A stretch of 64,000 nt of DNA from Membranipora membranacea (taxonomy: Eukaryota > Bryozoa > Gymnolaemata > Cheilostomatida > Membraniporidae), in assembly GCA_914767715.1 (NCBI GenBank), contig OU612071.1, positions 12,135,493 through 12,199,492 of the forward strand, read 5' to 3'. A program made the position numbers and the translations under genes. Of the stretch, positions 42,455 to 54,499 are shown piece by piece. How positions within the stretch are numbered: the first letter of the stretch is position 1; each line of letters opens with the position of its first letter. Below the pieces are notes generated by a model. It saw only the letters and a list, made by a program, of their open reading frames with translations. It was not told the origin of the DNA and did not search any database.

Positions 42455-45400
42455 TCTCCCTATACTGGTCACACTGCAGGCAGAAATGACTGGGGCTTGA
42501 CCAGTAGTTGGGGGACCACTCCAAAAACATTTTTATGTTCATGATAAGCTGCAGAACTCAATATTTGCGTTTCGATGGCCACTGAGAACGGCGGAATAGA
42601 GGCTTATGGATGTTAAATTTTTTACATTGAGAAGTAGGCGGGTTTTTCGCAGTAACTTGAAGTGTAATTCCAGGCTTGATGAAGAGCACTTGGGCCAGTG
42701 AATAGTATACTTGCTTGGTTTGGTGTAGAATCATGCACTATACATTCTCCTTCATTTATTTTGTTATAGCGATATAATCTGCATATTTGACGAATAGATG
42801 GACAGAAGTCATTTGTGAACACATTCCAGGGAGAAGGCCTAAGAACTGTTCCATGGTACTCCTGGAGTTATATCCTTGAGAAAGGACATGTATCATCTGA
42901 TCTTTACACAATGCTGGCAATTGTTCAGAACTCACAATCACACTTAACTTTTTAATTGATGCTCCACTACATGAGCTGTCAGATAATAAGACTCCAGATA
43001 AAATCATCTATACTTGCCGGTTTTGCTGAGGCGCATTTCAGGAAATGATAGCAGTTGGTGCTAACTCAACGTCATGATTATTTTTATTCGATTGCGCTCT
43101 ACGAGAGCTATCATACTAAACGACCTCTTATTATAAAATGTTAATAAATATTTTACTTGTAATAAATATAGGGATAGTGATTTGTTCTTGATATATTATT
43201 CTTGTGCAAAAATTATTAAGATTTTATAACTTCAATACCACAATGCCACTGTATTGCAGCATCATCACCACTTAAACTGAAAATTGAAAATGTGAGCAGA
43301 AATGAAAAATGATTTGATAGCAATCCACTACAAAAATACGTCTAGTCTTAATTTTTACAAGTACAGACAATTCCCAACTTTAAACCTACACAATAACGCA
43401 AAGATGCAAAAGAAATATCGGTCATAGATGCAATCAGAGAAAAAGCTGTATCAACAACTGAACGCTGTGTAGAGAAAAATTTGATGCTGCACACCGCATA
43501 TCAGCTATGAAGGAGGGAAAGAAATATCATTGACTTAAATAATTTGTCCTGATGTCGATAACCTTATAAGGCTGTCAGTCTAAGAAGAGTTACGCTGCTT
43601 GAGTATTTAGGCATTGAAGTCTGAATCGTCATAGCAATATGATGAACAAGCTACAAAATAAACAGCAAGGTTGATAGTAAGACCATAAGTCTTTATCTGT
43701 AGATATAACTTAATGAAGTATGAACCAACAAGTTATTTACTAACAACAAGGTTAACACTTGAGGTACCAATGCTATCATTTGACCACATACGTGTTACTC
43801 CTGCCCAATCCGGAATGAGTTGATTCTTAACATTCATAATATATCCATGTTTATGATAACAATATGGGTTTTTGGCTTGAGAAGCATTGATTTCAATGTA
43901 TTACCTAGTTTCCAGAACAGTACAGCCATTATAGCTTTAATACAAGTTTGTTGTCAGAGTGCTTACCTTACTGGATCTCGTGTCATCATGTCCTTGCATC
44001 ACTTTCACCTGCTTCGGTTTTGCTGTAATCAGATAAAATCAATTATAGATGATGACTTTTGGTCAATTAGAAATTTGAGACACACATCTCAGATACACCC
44101 ACACAGCCTCCCCATTTCACCAGAATTATATATATTACATATTAATTTTGGTAGGTCATAGGTCTGGGGACTGTTGTACGGAACCAAAGATATGATGGGT
44201 TACTTTAAAAAGAATAAACTGGAGAAGTCTGTTTGTGAGCTGACAGTTTTAACAGACTCACTATAACATAGCTTAGTTTTGTTTTTTTAGTTTTACAGGC
44301 ATCAGGCTAGCATCTATAACTTGTCTCACCTTTTGTTCAAATTGGATTTATGATTTTTACACACTAAATTTGCAACCAAAATCATTATTATGACTTCAAG
44401 TCCAAGCGGATTTGATTTCACATTCACTCCGGAGGCGGAGAGGCATTTTTGATCAGGCGGTGAGCGATCAGGAGGAGTTTAAAATTTAAAACTGCCCGTA
44501 ACTGAGTGATCATGACCTGTTAGGGAGCTCGTTACCAAATCACGCAGTCATTGTTAAAAGAAACAGAATATGCAATTTGGGAACAAATTTTCCTATTTGA
44601 CAGACCAAATAAGCGATGATTTTGAGCAAAGTGCGAGTGATGATTTACTTTAAAAAGCCTTGCTCGTTATAATTGGATGACCAGCTAGTGGATGACCAGC
44701 TAGTGATCTCAGTTCCCAATGGCTGACTATTTGATGAATATAAGATTATGTATACTCTGAATAAACTATTTAGGAACAATAGGACAAATATTGATGAATG
44801 AATGCCAAGACTGGGCAATCCAGAACAAGATGCGCCTAAACGCTGCTAAAACGCCTAAACATCGCTCTGATGAAAATATTATGGTCCAACACCTCTCTTC
44901 ATTTCCCCATCGCTTTACATGCAAATTATATTGACTTCCCACCTCCAAAAGCCTGCTTCAGGTTCTTTCAATTCTTTAACCAGACCACTCAAATGGCCTG
45001 CTTCTGCTCTGTCATACTTGAGAGTGTCGGATGGAAACTGATTGTAAGATTTTCTTCGGCGCTCCCACAAACACAGCAAGTGCATTTTTACAGGTTTACC
45101 AGCTAATTTTGTCTAAACTGACTCGTCTGCATAAATCGCCCCAAATTGATTTTGCTAAATTTGTTTAAAACCTCTATCACTGAAATTTCATTTGCAAATC
45201 CACCAGGGAACATTTTCATGCCTCAATATCACTGACTGCAGCATTATCAACTTGCCTAGATCCTGATTTGACATCAGTCATACTAATCATTTTAATTTCG
45301 AGGAGGGGTGCAAAAACTTGACCTAATTAAATTGCAGCAGTATTACCTAATGGTGAGCATGGCGATTGCCAATGACATGAATATGCTGTCCTAGAAAGCT

Positions 45401-46060
45401 AGAGCATGTATCCTACAAGGAACCGGGATTTTATGACAATCGGGGCATTACAGACATATCCAGACATGTTGTAGACACAGGCACTCGATGAGTATTCGCT
45501 TACTTTTTCAGCCATCTGTTTTCAGTAGTTTCGGAAATATGACCCTCTGATAATTGCACTCTCGGTAACAACGTGCCCTCATCCAGATACCTAGGTGGAA
45601 AAAAGTAATACTGGGGTCAACAGCCTACTCTAGTCACACTACCATGTATGTTTCAATATCTATTTTGCCTTTACCGCATAAAGAGTTGCCTGCTCTTGAT
45701 ACCCGAGCAAGCAACTCCCGTTTACAGGTAACTGTGGGTTGCCTGAGCCATTAGAATACCAAGAATACAGCAAACTAAGTAAGAGTGCATGTCACCTGCA
45801 AGGTAGCTTGTCTATAATCATGCCACGTTTAAATAAAAAGCGAATCGCTAGTAAGCGTAATGGATTTCAGCAAGGCGATGATAGAATAGCGACACAAGTG
45901 TTTAGCCCACAATGCAGCCGCAGGACGGTGAGACTCGACAGCAGACAATATAGGCATATCATTGAAGAGAAAAATGGGTGAGCTTGACTTGACGCATGAA
46001 ACTGATGTTACATTGGCTTTGACCAGTTTTTATTCATTCTTAACGGGTGTAGTCACATAC
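42455..46060. other. Long stretch without a recognised gene
   Basis: A decayed family 1 MITE lies at about 44470-44690 (CCTATTTGACAGACCAAAT, ACTTTAAAAAGCCTTGCTC). A minus-strand open piece at 44766-45100 (VGSQYNLHVKRWGNEERCW) has no recognised family. The rest shows nothing I can support. Confidence 0.4.
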
Positions 46061-46071
46061 ACATTCATTAC

Positions 46072-46118
46072 TGATTGTTCCAGCCCCCAGCACTCTAGGG
46101 TGTATACCTCTCCTGTGT
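46072..46118 (+). mobile_element. SINE family 1 tail fragment
   Basis: TGATTGTTCCAGCCCCCAGC and AGGGTGTATACCTCTCC only. Confidence 0.7.
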
Positions 46119-46356
46119 ACTTGTCTACTGACTGACTCATGGAAAGACATGCTGACAAGCTGGAAAGACAGCTAAACCTGCTACAAGAGGTCCCAGCAAT
46201 GGGCCATGTAAGGCCAATAACCCTAACACGTACGCTATGTTTCATAGGGTGGCAATGGTAGATTGGAATGTGCTGTGGGATGAGAGAACACAACTCCGAG
46301 TAGTGAATAGTGGGTTTTCTAATTAGCGCCATCGACCCATTCTTTTTTGGGGATGT

Positions 46357-46496
46357 GAGATGGCGCAATCGGTTAGCGCGCTTGCTATTCACTGCCAGGC
46401 GATAAGTGCCGCAGGAGTTGTGGGTTCGAGTCCCACTGGGGGAGCTTTCATTGTTGATTGTTCCAGCCCCCAGCACCCTAGGGTGTATACCTCTCC
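46357..46496 (+). mobile_element. tRNA-derived SINE, family 1, best copy
   Basis: A box TGGCGCAATCGGTTAGCGCG, B box GTGGGTTCGAGTCCCAC, then a short body ending CCCTAGGGTGTATACCTCTCC. About 140 bp, with no poly-A tail. Confidence 0.85.
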
Positions 46497-46579
46497 AGGT
46501 AATAAATTATATATACAAATATATATATAAATGAAGACTGACATCTGCTGCTTTTCTGTTTGCAGACATCTGGGTGCAT

Positions 46580-47565
46580 GAACAGCTCGAGGAGACAATT
46601 CTGGTATGAGAGTTCTTCGGCCCCAGGCAACCTGCAAAGATAAAAGTAAACAGCAATCAGATAGCGGGAGAGAGGCTAAGGGTGTGGGGAACTTTGTGGT
46701 TAACATGGACATGATGCTGTATGCGCTGCAGGACTTCCAAAAGGGACACAGGACATTGGAAACCGCTGGCTCAATCAAACTGCCAAAAGCTGGCCAAGCT
46801 GGTGGACAATGAGATGACAGACATAAATAACAGGGACCTGAACAGACTGGCAGGGGAAAAATTTAATGATAACAAACTATGTGGCCTGAGCGGGGGAGGG
46901 AGGGGGAGATTGCCATTATCTGTTGACAGCCGCTACAATTCGGTAAGGTTTGGCATAAAGAGAAGATTGGCCTATGTGCCACACAAGCGGTAACAACTGC
47001 CATCGGACATCAGGCTTTGATGAGTGTGAGGCCAGAAAATTGGACTGTTACAGCTCAGTCCGACCCCTCTCACCCGGGCAACTCACAGGTTAGAGCTATA
47101 GAGAAAGTGAATTTCAGGAAAGAGACAGTCAGTTGCGCCAGGGTAAAGACAATTCACTCACTTAAGAAGTTGGTGGCAAAAGATGTCAAGTACTGTCTGA
47201 GTGTTGTTGCGCAGCAGTTGTCCAAGCTGGGTTTATCAATAATCCAAGTAAATCATCTGGTCAGCACGGCCGTGGAGTGCTTCGGCGGCAATCATTAGAT
47301 CAGACTGGTTGGCAGCAGCTGCTGCGGGACAGAAGAGGACAACTGGATGCTCAGTAGTTCACCGTTCCGGTCTGGGGTGTATAAACTGCAAGGAAGAAGA
47401 GAAAAAAAAACTGTTAGATGTTTTCAATATTCGTCTTCATGCCAACGCCCTTCAAGCGACAAAGCATGGATTTAGTACACAGCGCAACCAGGCATTTAAC
47501 AGGGCATTGATTAAAAATATGCTAAAGAATGTCCTATTTAGTAGCCAAGAGCAAGAACCATGAAG
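46580..47565 (+). pseudogene. Decayed DNA transposase (Kolobok/Mutator-like)
   Basis: The reading jumps between frames. Segments in order: KLVDNEMTDINNRDLNRLAG and LPLSVDSRYNS (a DARYN-type strand that holds a catalytic aspartate in this group), then CATQAVTTAIGHQ in another frame. Further on come KLVAKDVKYCLSVVAQQLSK, and finally CINCKEEEKKK with FSTQRNQAFNRAL, the usual C-terminal T-Q-x-x-x-x-N motif. Several frameshifts and stops separate the parts, so it is dead. The family call rests on the DSRYNS, ATQAVT and STQ-NQAFNR motifs and is moderate. Confidence 0.5.
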
Positions 47566-48359
47566 AACAAAGACTAAGTGTTCTGAGCTTTTAAGTCATT
47601 CTTATTGAAAAGATCCAGAGCGATTAGCGCTCAGAGGAAGGAGGAAGACAGTCTATAATACCCTCTGTTCTAGCCCCTTACACAGAACCACTTAGAAGTA
47701 GCGGTCGAATCTAATGTTATGAAGAAGGGCAACATTTGTGTCCAGTGACAACTCCAAATAGAAATACAATGTTGTAAGGAAATGCAGGCTAGTCATAATT
47801 ATCTAAACCACAATGTTGTTGATTGAAACAGACCCTAGACAAGCAAGGGCCCCTTGGACTAACATACCTTTACTTTGCCAACGTCCAGTATCAACAACTC
47901 AATACACCAAACGTTCAGTGTTTTAGGGGGTGGTTGATACTGGACATCAGCAAACTACAGGCTTGCATGTCCATGGGGCCAATGGCACCAACCACTCATT
48001 CCCCTTTTAATTATCTCCTCATATGACCTGTATTGAACAAGCTTGTCAAGACAGGCTAGCTTTCTTATAGACTTGCATCGCATCATGTATTTTAAGACTT
48101 GATGTAGTGAAAATAGGCACTACATTCCAAACTATAGAATAGTTTTAATTGTGGGATATACTTTTTCATCGAGTCCTCCTAGCCCTATGCTCTACTAATC
48201 ATTGCCTACCTACCTTAGCCTATTTGTATTGTAAATTATCTCTCAATAGTGACAGTGAATGTGATAGTGTTTGACTGTAGAATTTAATGACTATGTAGTT
48301 TGACCAAGAGGTAATGTGTAGTGTAGCCATAAGATCAATGAGAAGGAGTCCATTGGACT
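47566..48359. other. Stretch without a recognised gene
   Basis: It contains a small inverted repeat (CGTCCAGTATCAAC at 47880 against GTTGATACTGGACAT at 47933) and half of the hairpin element (TGAACAAGCTTGTCAAGACAG, 48033-48057). Confidence 0.5.
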
Positions 48360-48530
48360 GGGGGGGGTCTATCATTTAGAAACAGTGAAAATTGCAATCT
48401 GTTCGCTCACCCAGTGAGTGAGCGACACCTGCTACCGCTACTAGGCTCTCGCTTTCAGCTCAATCACTCAAGATTGAACTATGTACACTTTGAGTGAGCG
48501 ATTTGGGAGCGATTGTGTCCATCTAGACCC
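48360..48530. mobile_element. MITE family 1, right-truncated
   Basis: GGGGGGGTCTATCATTTAG start, CGCTCACCCAGTGAGTGAGC inside; the right third is missing. Confidence 0.75.
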
Positions 48531-49154
48531 GGTAATTGACTCCTCCCTGTTTAGCCAATGAACTTCCTCAGAGGGAGTTCATCTTCATTGGTTTAGCAAT
48601 TGTATATTATATAAAGATGATACATAAATAAGAGGATAATGAGTGAATGGATAATACTAAACCTGCAGAGTTGAAGGTATAATAGATAATTTCATCACTG
48701 GTATTCAGACTTAAGCTCCTGTAAGTAAGTGAGAAATACTATTTCTTCAGATTGTCTGCTTTTCTGTGACCTGATAACAAGGGATTCTATCTTCTTGTTT
48801 CATGTGAGAAGTGTAGACAACTCTGTTGAGTCACAATGAGGTCCTTGAAAATAAAATTACCAAAGCAACATTGGAGATCAATGAGCAAAAGAGGGAACTT
48901 TTTTTCAACAAGGATTTCTCTTGAAATCCTTGGTTTCAAGCAAGGCCCTTCAAGAATCTCACTCCTATTTTATTTCAAGAGTTCTCCTAGTATTATATAA
49001 GGCCAATGAAGTGTGAATAGGAATAGCTCACCAAACCCTCAACTGGGATTCTTATACACAGGTATTTGTTTGAGAAAAGGGCTGGAGTTTAGCCATATCT
49101 TGATCTTCTTTTTTTTTGGATAAAGAAACTGTTGCTCTAACATTTTATGATTAT
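48531..49154. other. Stretch without a recognised gene
   Basis: Holds the dispersed repeat at 48765-48850 (inverted partner of 24421-24525). Otherwise nothing seen. Confidence 0.5.
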
Positions 49155-49334
49155 GATTGATTATATGTTATTTATATGAGCAATAGTATATAGAAATTGT
49201 GGAGTGTTCCTATCACAGGGTTTGTTTGTTGTCATGTTGTTGTCTGTTGTGCATGTACCTTGTTCATGTATCTTTGAGTTATCTTCTCTGTTCATACTAC
49301 TGTACTGAGAAGTGGCCACCATTCTACCAACCCT

Positions 49335-49450
49335 GGGGGGTCTTTCAATTAGAAACAGCCAAAATCGCAATCTTATCGCTCACTCACTGAGTGAGCGATA
49401 CCTGCTAGGGGTCTCACTTTCAAATCGCTCAGTCACTTGATGGAACTATA
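49335..49450. mobile_element. MITE family 1, left half
   Basis: Left half of the element that hosts the second LINE. It breaks at GATGGAACTATAT. Confidence 0.85.
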
Positions 49451-49709
49451 TTTATTTATTTATTTATTTATTTATTTATTGAGGTTTTCTAAAAGTTTAT
49501 AATTAAAGCAAATTAAAAATAACTTGTTGACCTCATACACATTAACATAGATACAAAAAATGACTTGAATAAAAAGATATAAGTGGTAGGGTGTTACATA
49601 CTATATAGTGTGTAGGATAATGAAAGCATGGTATCATAAATTGCATGAATAAGATGAAAAAAGAAAAGAAGAAACAGAGAGTGGCAAACAAAAATACAAG
49701 TTAACAACA

Positions 49710-50443
49710 TTAGGTAGGATTAAATGATAATGATTCATGAGGCTTGGTTGATTTAGTTACAAATGTATTAAAAAATTTTAAAAAGGCTGATTTGCCTAGG
49801 TTTGATCTAATTGAGGGTTTAATTATTGCACAGTTGCTACGAAGTGATCGTGTATGTCTGTTTGATTTGCTAACGAGATGAAGTATGTGCTTGGATGCAC
49901 GGCCTTTATGGACCCTCGATTTGACAAAATTATGAAAAAGAAAATTCCTTCTACTGTGGAGAGTATGTAAATTTAGGAGCAAGCGGCCAAATGTGACAGA
50001 AAATTGTTTGGGGGCTGAAGATATGATTCTGATTGCTTTATTTTGTACTTTTTCTAATGTATCTGAATTTTTGGCTAAACCATCAAGGTACAATGATGAG
50101 CAGTATTCTACTATAGGTCTGATCAGTGATTTGTAAGTCTTCAATGAGTTTTCTACTGTCATTTTATTTTTTAGTTTTGATAACAAGTAGACCATTTTGT
50201 TTGCTTTAGAGGCGGTGGCATTAGCCTGAGGGATTAAACTAAGTTCTGAATCAAGAATAACTCCAAGAAGATTGAGTGAATGCTTGGATTCTATTTTCAA
50301 ATTGTTTATTTGGATTTGGTAAAAATCTTCTACTTTCCTATTTGAGAAAATACAGTATTGAGTTTTGGATAAGTTGAGTTGAAGGAGATTGTTTGAATAC
50401 CAATTCGATACTTCTCTCATCAATGACTCAGATTTATCCATTA
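49710..50443 (-). pseudogene. LINE copy 2 ORF2, C-terminal piece
   Basis: 243 codons, open, equivalent to the end of copy 1 ORF2 (MDKSESLMREVSNWYSNN onward). Separated from its RT domain by the TIR element at 50444. Confidence 0.9.
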
Positions 50444-51159
50444 AGCTGCGTTTACATGTGCGACAAATCGGCTAATAATAACAACTCCGACACAGATTAT
50501 GAATCTGCTCTATAATCGTTGTCTGTCAACATTTCAACGATACGCTATTTACACACTGTTCATGCCTAACCGATTTCAACACAAACTTGCAACTCAACTT
50601 GTGTCTGATTGGCTAGTAAGACAACTAGTTGGTTTATTCAGTAGTAGTATTAGCTAGTAACTAGTTAGTAATTCATAGCTGGAGAGTGGAGACTGGAGAC
50701 TCCTTCACTAGTCTCCCTAGTTGAAAGGCTACTAAAAGATTTAACTAACTAACTACCTGAAAGGCTACTGTTGTGCCCCTGCAGACTGAGACTGACAGAG
50801 AGTCATGTATAGTAAGATTATTAGTAGTAGTATAGTATGATTCATCATCTGATGAAGATGTTATAATAGCAGCAGCAGCAATAACTGTTATAACAGCTGT
50901 ACAAGTTGCTGCTAAGGACTAGGAAAGGGTGAGAGAAATATAATGATCATCATTACTTATACTCATTTATTGGCTGAACCATTCATAATCGTTAAGATCT
51001 GTCGTTCACTTGTGACATTGTCACAAGTGAACGATTTTGAACAATACAGATTTAAACACCGATTTAAACACAGATTAACTGTTTACACGGTCAATCAAAT
51101 CGGTGACCCGTGTCGGAGTTGTTATTATTAGCTGATTTGTCGCACATGTAAACGCAGCT
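50444..51159. mobile_element. TIR element inserted in LINE copy 2
   Basis: 716 bp with about 50-base terminal inverted repeats (AGCTGCGTTTACATGTGCG, then ACAAATCGGCTAATAATAAC) differing at about one site. Flanked by TTA on both sides; the uninterrupted site is seen in copy 1 (TCCATTAAGGTAGG at 806). TTA or TTAA target choice fits PIF/Harbinger or piggyBac types; the end sequence favours the former. No transposase. Confidence 0.9.
51003..51031. repeat. Perfect hairpin in the TIR element
   Basis: GTTCACTTGTGAC, loop ATT, GTCACAAGTGAAC. Confidence 0.9.
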
Positions 51160-51162
51160 TTA

Positions 51163-52178
51163 AGGTAGGGATATCTGTTGCTGTGCAGTAAATAACGGTG
51201 TCATCAGCGTAAGCGAATGCAGTTTTATGCTTGTTAAGGAGATCATTGATAGCAAGATTGAATAAGATTGGACCTAGAACACTTCCTTGGGGTACTCCAC
51301 ATGTAATCGGTAGTGCACTGGACTGATCATGATCAACTTTCATGATTTGGGTTCGATGTGAAAGATAGGATGTAAATAATTTTGTTGTTGACTCTGCAAA
51401 ATTTAGTCGCTTTAGAGTGTGGATGAGTTGTCCATGATTTATAGTGTCAAATGCTTTACGTACGTCCAAAGAGAGTGCACCTATGAAATTCGGTTGACGG
51501 TTGTCTAGCGTTGTTCTCCAATTTTGTAAAAGAGAAAGTAGTAACTGTTCACTAGAATGGTGCTTACGAAAAACGAATTGTCGATCTGAGAGTATTCCAT
51601 GTGTTTCGATAAAGGTCATAATTTGATTTTTCATATCTAGCTCAAACACCTTTGACATGATTGGCAGACTGGAAATTGGTCTGTAATTGCAAGGGTCTGT
51701 TTTATCGCCCTTCTTAAAGAGTGGGGTGACCAGGGCTGTTTTTAGGCAGTCAGGGAATATTGATTTCTTGTAGTATTCGTTAATGATCAGGGCTATGGGA
51801 AGAGCTAATAGGTCTGCAACAGTTTGGTACTGGGAAGCTGGAAACATGGTCAAGCCACCCCGTTTATTTGGTTTGAGGGACTTTATCAGTTTGTAGATTG
51901 TTTCGCTTTCAAAATATGTGAAAAAGAAAATTGGACCATGGAAAAGGTCAGGTTGTGGATCGATCTTACGAATAAAAACCGATTGTCCAGCGACCGTAGT
52001 GAAATATCTATTAAGGGTATTTGCCTTGTTAGAGTTTGAGGTGTAGGTAGAGTTTTGATAGCTAATTTTCTCGATTTGATCAGAGGATTTCTTCTTTCCT
52101 GTCAGTGATTTCAGGCAGGTGAAAAAACTTTTTTCATCTTTAGATAACGAGTCATTTATAAAGTCTTTCTTAGCATTC
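51163..52178 (-). pseudogene. LINE copy 2 ORF2, reverse transcriptase piece
   Basis: Carries LDVRKAFDTINHG, GVPQGSVLGP and FAYADDT intact. The endonuclease is lost by 5' truncation. The open frame continues into host DNA at both ends: about 15 codons from the MITE at the start and eleven codons of the TIR element at the end. Confidence 0.9.
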
Positions 52179-52312
52179 TGAGTGAGCGATTTGAGAGCGA
52201 TTTTCTCTAATTGAAACACCAAGTGAGTGATAATTTTGAGCGATGTGATAGTGATGTGATAGTGATAACTTGCTTTAGTAAAGGATCACTCTTTCTGATT
52301 GAAAGACCCCCC
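52174..52312. mobile_element. MITE family 1, right half
   Basis: Continues from the break at 49450: CATTCTGAGTGAGCGATTTG to TGATTGAAAGACCCCCC. Confidence 0.85.
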
Positions 52313-52458
52313 TGACCCACTTTATGACAGAGACTGACTTGACCTGTCCTGTGGCTGTAGCCTTAAAAAGAACACATTAGGCACATTTCTCTACTGACTT
52401 CGACGGTGAGTGGACTGCATTGTTATAAGCTAGCCATCCTGCTGAACCCAACCATCTT

Positions 52459-52666
52459 ATCGCTCACTCAACTACTAGTGAGCGATACCTGCTAGGCTCT
52501 CGCTTTCATATCACTCAGTCATTGATGGGACTATATGCATTCTTAGTGAGCAATTCGGGAACAAATTTGTCCAGTTGAAAGACCGAGTGAGTGATAATTT
52601 TGAGCGATTTGTTATAGTGACAACTTGCTTTAGTAAAGCATCGCTCCTTCTAATTGGGAGACCCCC
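52459..52666. mobile_element. MITE family 1, left-truncated
   Basis: Same truncation as 4381-4587, its counterpart in the duplicated block. Confidence 0.8.
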
Positions 52667-52979
52667 TGTTGAACCCAACTTTAACACACGGTTTCAGAAG
52701 TGGTCCTTAACCTAAGTGCTAGGTGAGGATTGGTGGTGAAGGAGAGGTAAGGAGGTGAATGGATAGGAGTTAAGATGTGATCAATAAACTCCCTCTCCCC
52801 CAGGAAGGACAATACAGACTTATTGTGGGCGTGACATAGTGTGATGTATTGGACCAAGGAGTTAGAGACATAATTGGCCTGTTATTGAATCAACCTTCAT
52901 AGCATAGGCTAGTTGTGTTAGAATAATCGGTTCTCATTGTGTACATGCGACTAAATAATCACGGCAACAATTCAGAGCA

Positions 52980-53500
52980 GACCAGATCATGTTCTAGGAT
53001 TATAGAGGGGGAGTAACTGTATTTGACTACTGCTGTCTCTAAATTTGGTGCTGAAAATATTGAACTGGTCTGGTTGATTGTTAATTTCCTTCCCGTTTTC
53101 AGAGACACTCTTATTTGACTGACATTCCTGCAACACCCTGTATAAGCCTGCATCACTTGTGTTGAATTATTAATGTGTTATCATATCTTATATCACATTG
53201 AAACAGCATGGGGTCCCTAAATGCACCATTTAATCTTGCTCAATATCAAAGCTGGAAGACATTCGGTGCTAAAAATATTGAACCTTATAGTATAGTTCAC
53301 CGCTAATTCTTTCTGGTTTTCAGAGACACTCTCATTTGACTGACATAACTCAATTTGACAAAAACTTCGGGCCATGTTAGGAACACATGAATGACAATTT
53401 GACAGGAGGATTTTAGCGAGACATTTAATGTTGTTTGCCATGTCTGATACTCCTGCAACAGCCTGGTATACATTAATATCCAGGACATACAAAGGATGAT
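52980..53500 (-). pseudogene. NPC1-like N-terminal domain fragment, tandemly repeated
   Basis: On the minus strand, 53450-53280 reads NNIKCLAKILLSNCHSCVPN, then FCQIELCQSNESVSEN. The spacing of C-x2-C, FC and C-x2-N resembles the N-terminal cholesterol-binding domain of NPC1 (a lysosomal sterol transporter), where a Cys-rich stretch ends in CSPNQS. A TTGCAG acceptor precedes it. A second piece at 53010-53130 repeats only its end (CQSNKSVSENGKEIN): the Cys-rich part is deleted exactly after the acceptor. No other NPC1 exon was found. Resemblance is by cysteine pattern only. Confidence 0.35.
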
Positions 53501-53746
53501 ATGTAGGCTTTTTGGGGGACTGGATTCAGGGGACTTGTATAACAATCATAATATGCTTATTACTGAAGAAACTGCAATCCTCCAAACAGTTTTAGTTTTC
53601 CAATGTGATTTTTTTCGATCATTCCATAGAAATTGTTCTGCCTTCGGATGACTCAAAAGCACAAATATACAGAGTTTATTGTTTTAACATTCCACAGGCC
53701 ACTGGTACTGGAATCCCATCACCAACAAGTACCCCCAAAACAAAAA

Positions 53747-53874
53747 AGTAGCCTGTGATGAGGCTAGTGTATTGTATGAATACGTTAGAGAAAATAATCA
53801 TCAATGTGAAATAAGGATAGCAAGCATATTTGGCGGAAGGAGGTGCTGGGTGTTTCGATCTGCTCGCTTCTCAG
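53747..53874 (+). CDS. Orphan exon-like segment, unknown
   Basis: Between AAAAAAGTAG and a GTAACA donor lies an open frame: CDEASVLYEYVRENNHQCEI, then IASIFGGRRCWVFRSARFSG. It has exon-like composition (two Cys, Trp, charged). No partner exon or family was recognised. Confidence 0.3.
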
Positions 53875-54153
53875 GTAACATAAAACATCAAAGTTTAAAA
53901 CTGCCTTCGGTTAACCAAACAGCAATAATGCTGAATGACTTCATTTTTTATTTTCAATTGCAGATGTGAATAATTGATGCCAACAATGAGGAAAAAACAC
54001 TTGCTATAAAGGGTCTGAGGGAGATGAACCTAGAAAGATAGCTATATCATTGCATGGAGCAGCAAAGGTAGGTGAACTGACGGCTTACAAGGACACAACT
54101 TAATTCAAATAGTAAAACACTTCAATATAAGCACTCTATCTACAATGTTGGAT

Positions 54154-54482
54154 TGTAAGGGTGCGCTGTCCTTACAAGTTGTGGTGGGTATTTGTGATCA
54201 CTTAGAAGTACTACGCTACTTCGTTGCAACTTATTAACTGGTTTATTTGATAGTAAAACTTCTTATATATATATGAGACATAAAATATCTAAACCGATAG
54301 TAATACAGCAGTTCATATGATGGTTACAAAATGTAATCAGGATACAGCGAGCAAATGAATATTCAATCAATTAATTTCGATGACAGCACAATCAGTCATG
54401 AATCTTGGCACATTCTTAACATGATGACCTATTAATGATGATGATATGAATTTGTCTATTCACATCTGATGTTATCCTTACA
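54154..54482 (-). mobile_element. 3' LTR of a minus-strand LTR retroelement
   Basis: 329 bp starting TGTAAGG and ending CCTTACA, a 7-base terminal inverted repeat with the TG...CA rule. On the minus strand it is immediately preceded by a purine tract GAGAGGGGAGG (plus 54484-54495), the expected primer for plus-strand DNA synthesis. Confidence 0.75.
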
Positions 54483-54499
54483 CCTCCCCTCTCAGGCGA

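Larger units (their letters stand above)
49451..52178 (-). mobile_element. LINE copy 2, 5'-truncated, nested in a MITE
   Basis: Starts at its 3' end with a plus-strand (TTTA)n tract of about 30 bases, i.e. a (TAAA)n tail in sense. It runs to codon about 390 of ORF2, where it breaks off. At the 5' junction the bases CATTC fit both LINE and MITE, so the join used microhomology. No clear target duplication is present; about one base of target appears lost. Confidence 0.92.
49155..52680. repeat. Duplicated MITE-rich block, copy 2, with nested insertions
   Basis: Same flanks as 3799-4600, but split at 49450/52174 by a LINE, which is itself split at 50444/51159 by a TIR element. Confidence 0.85.
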
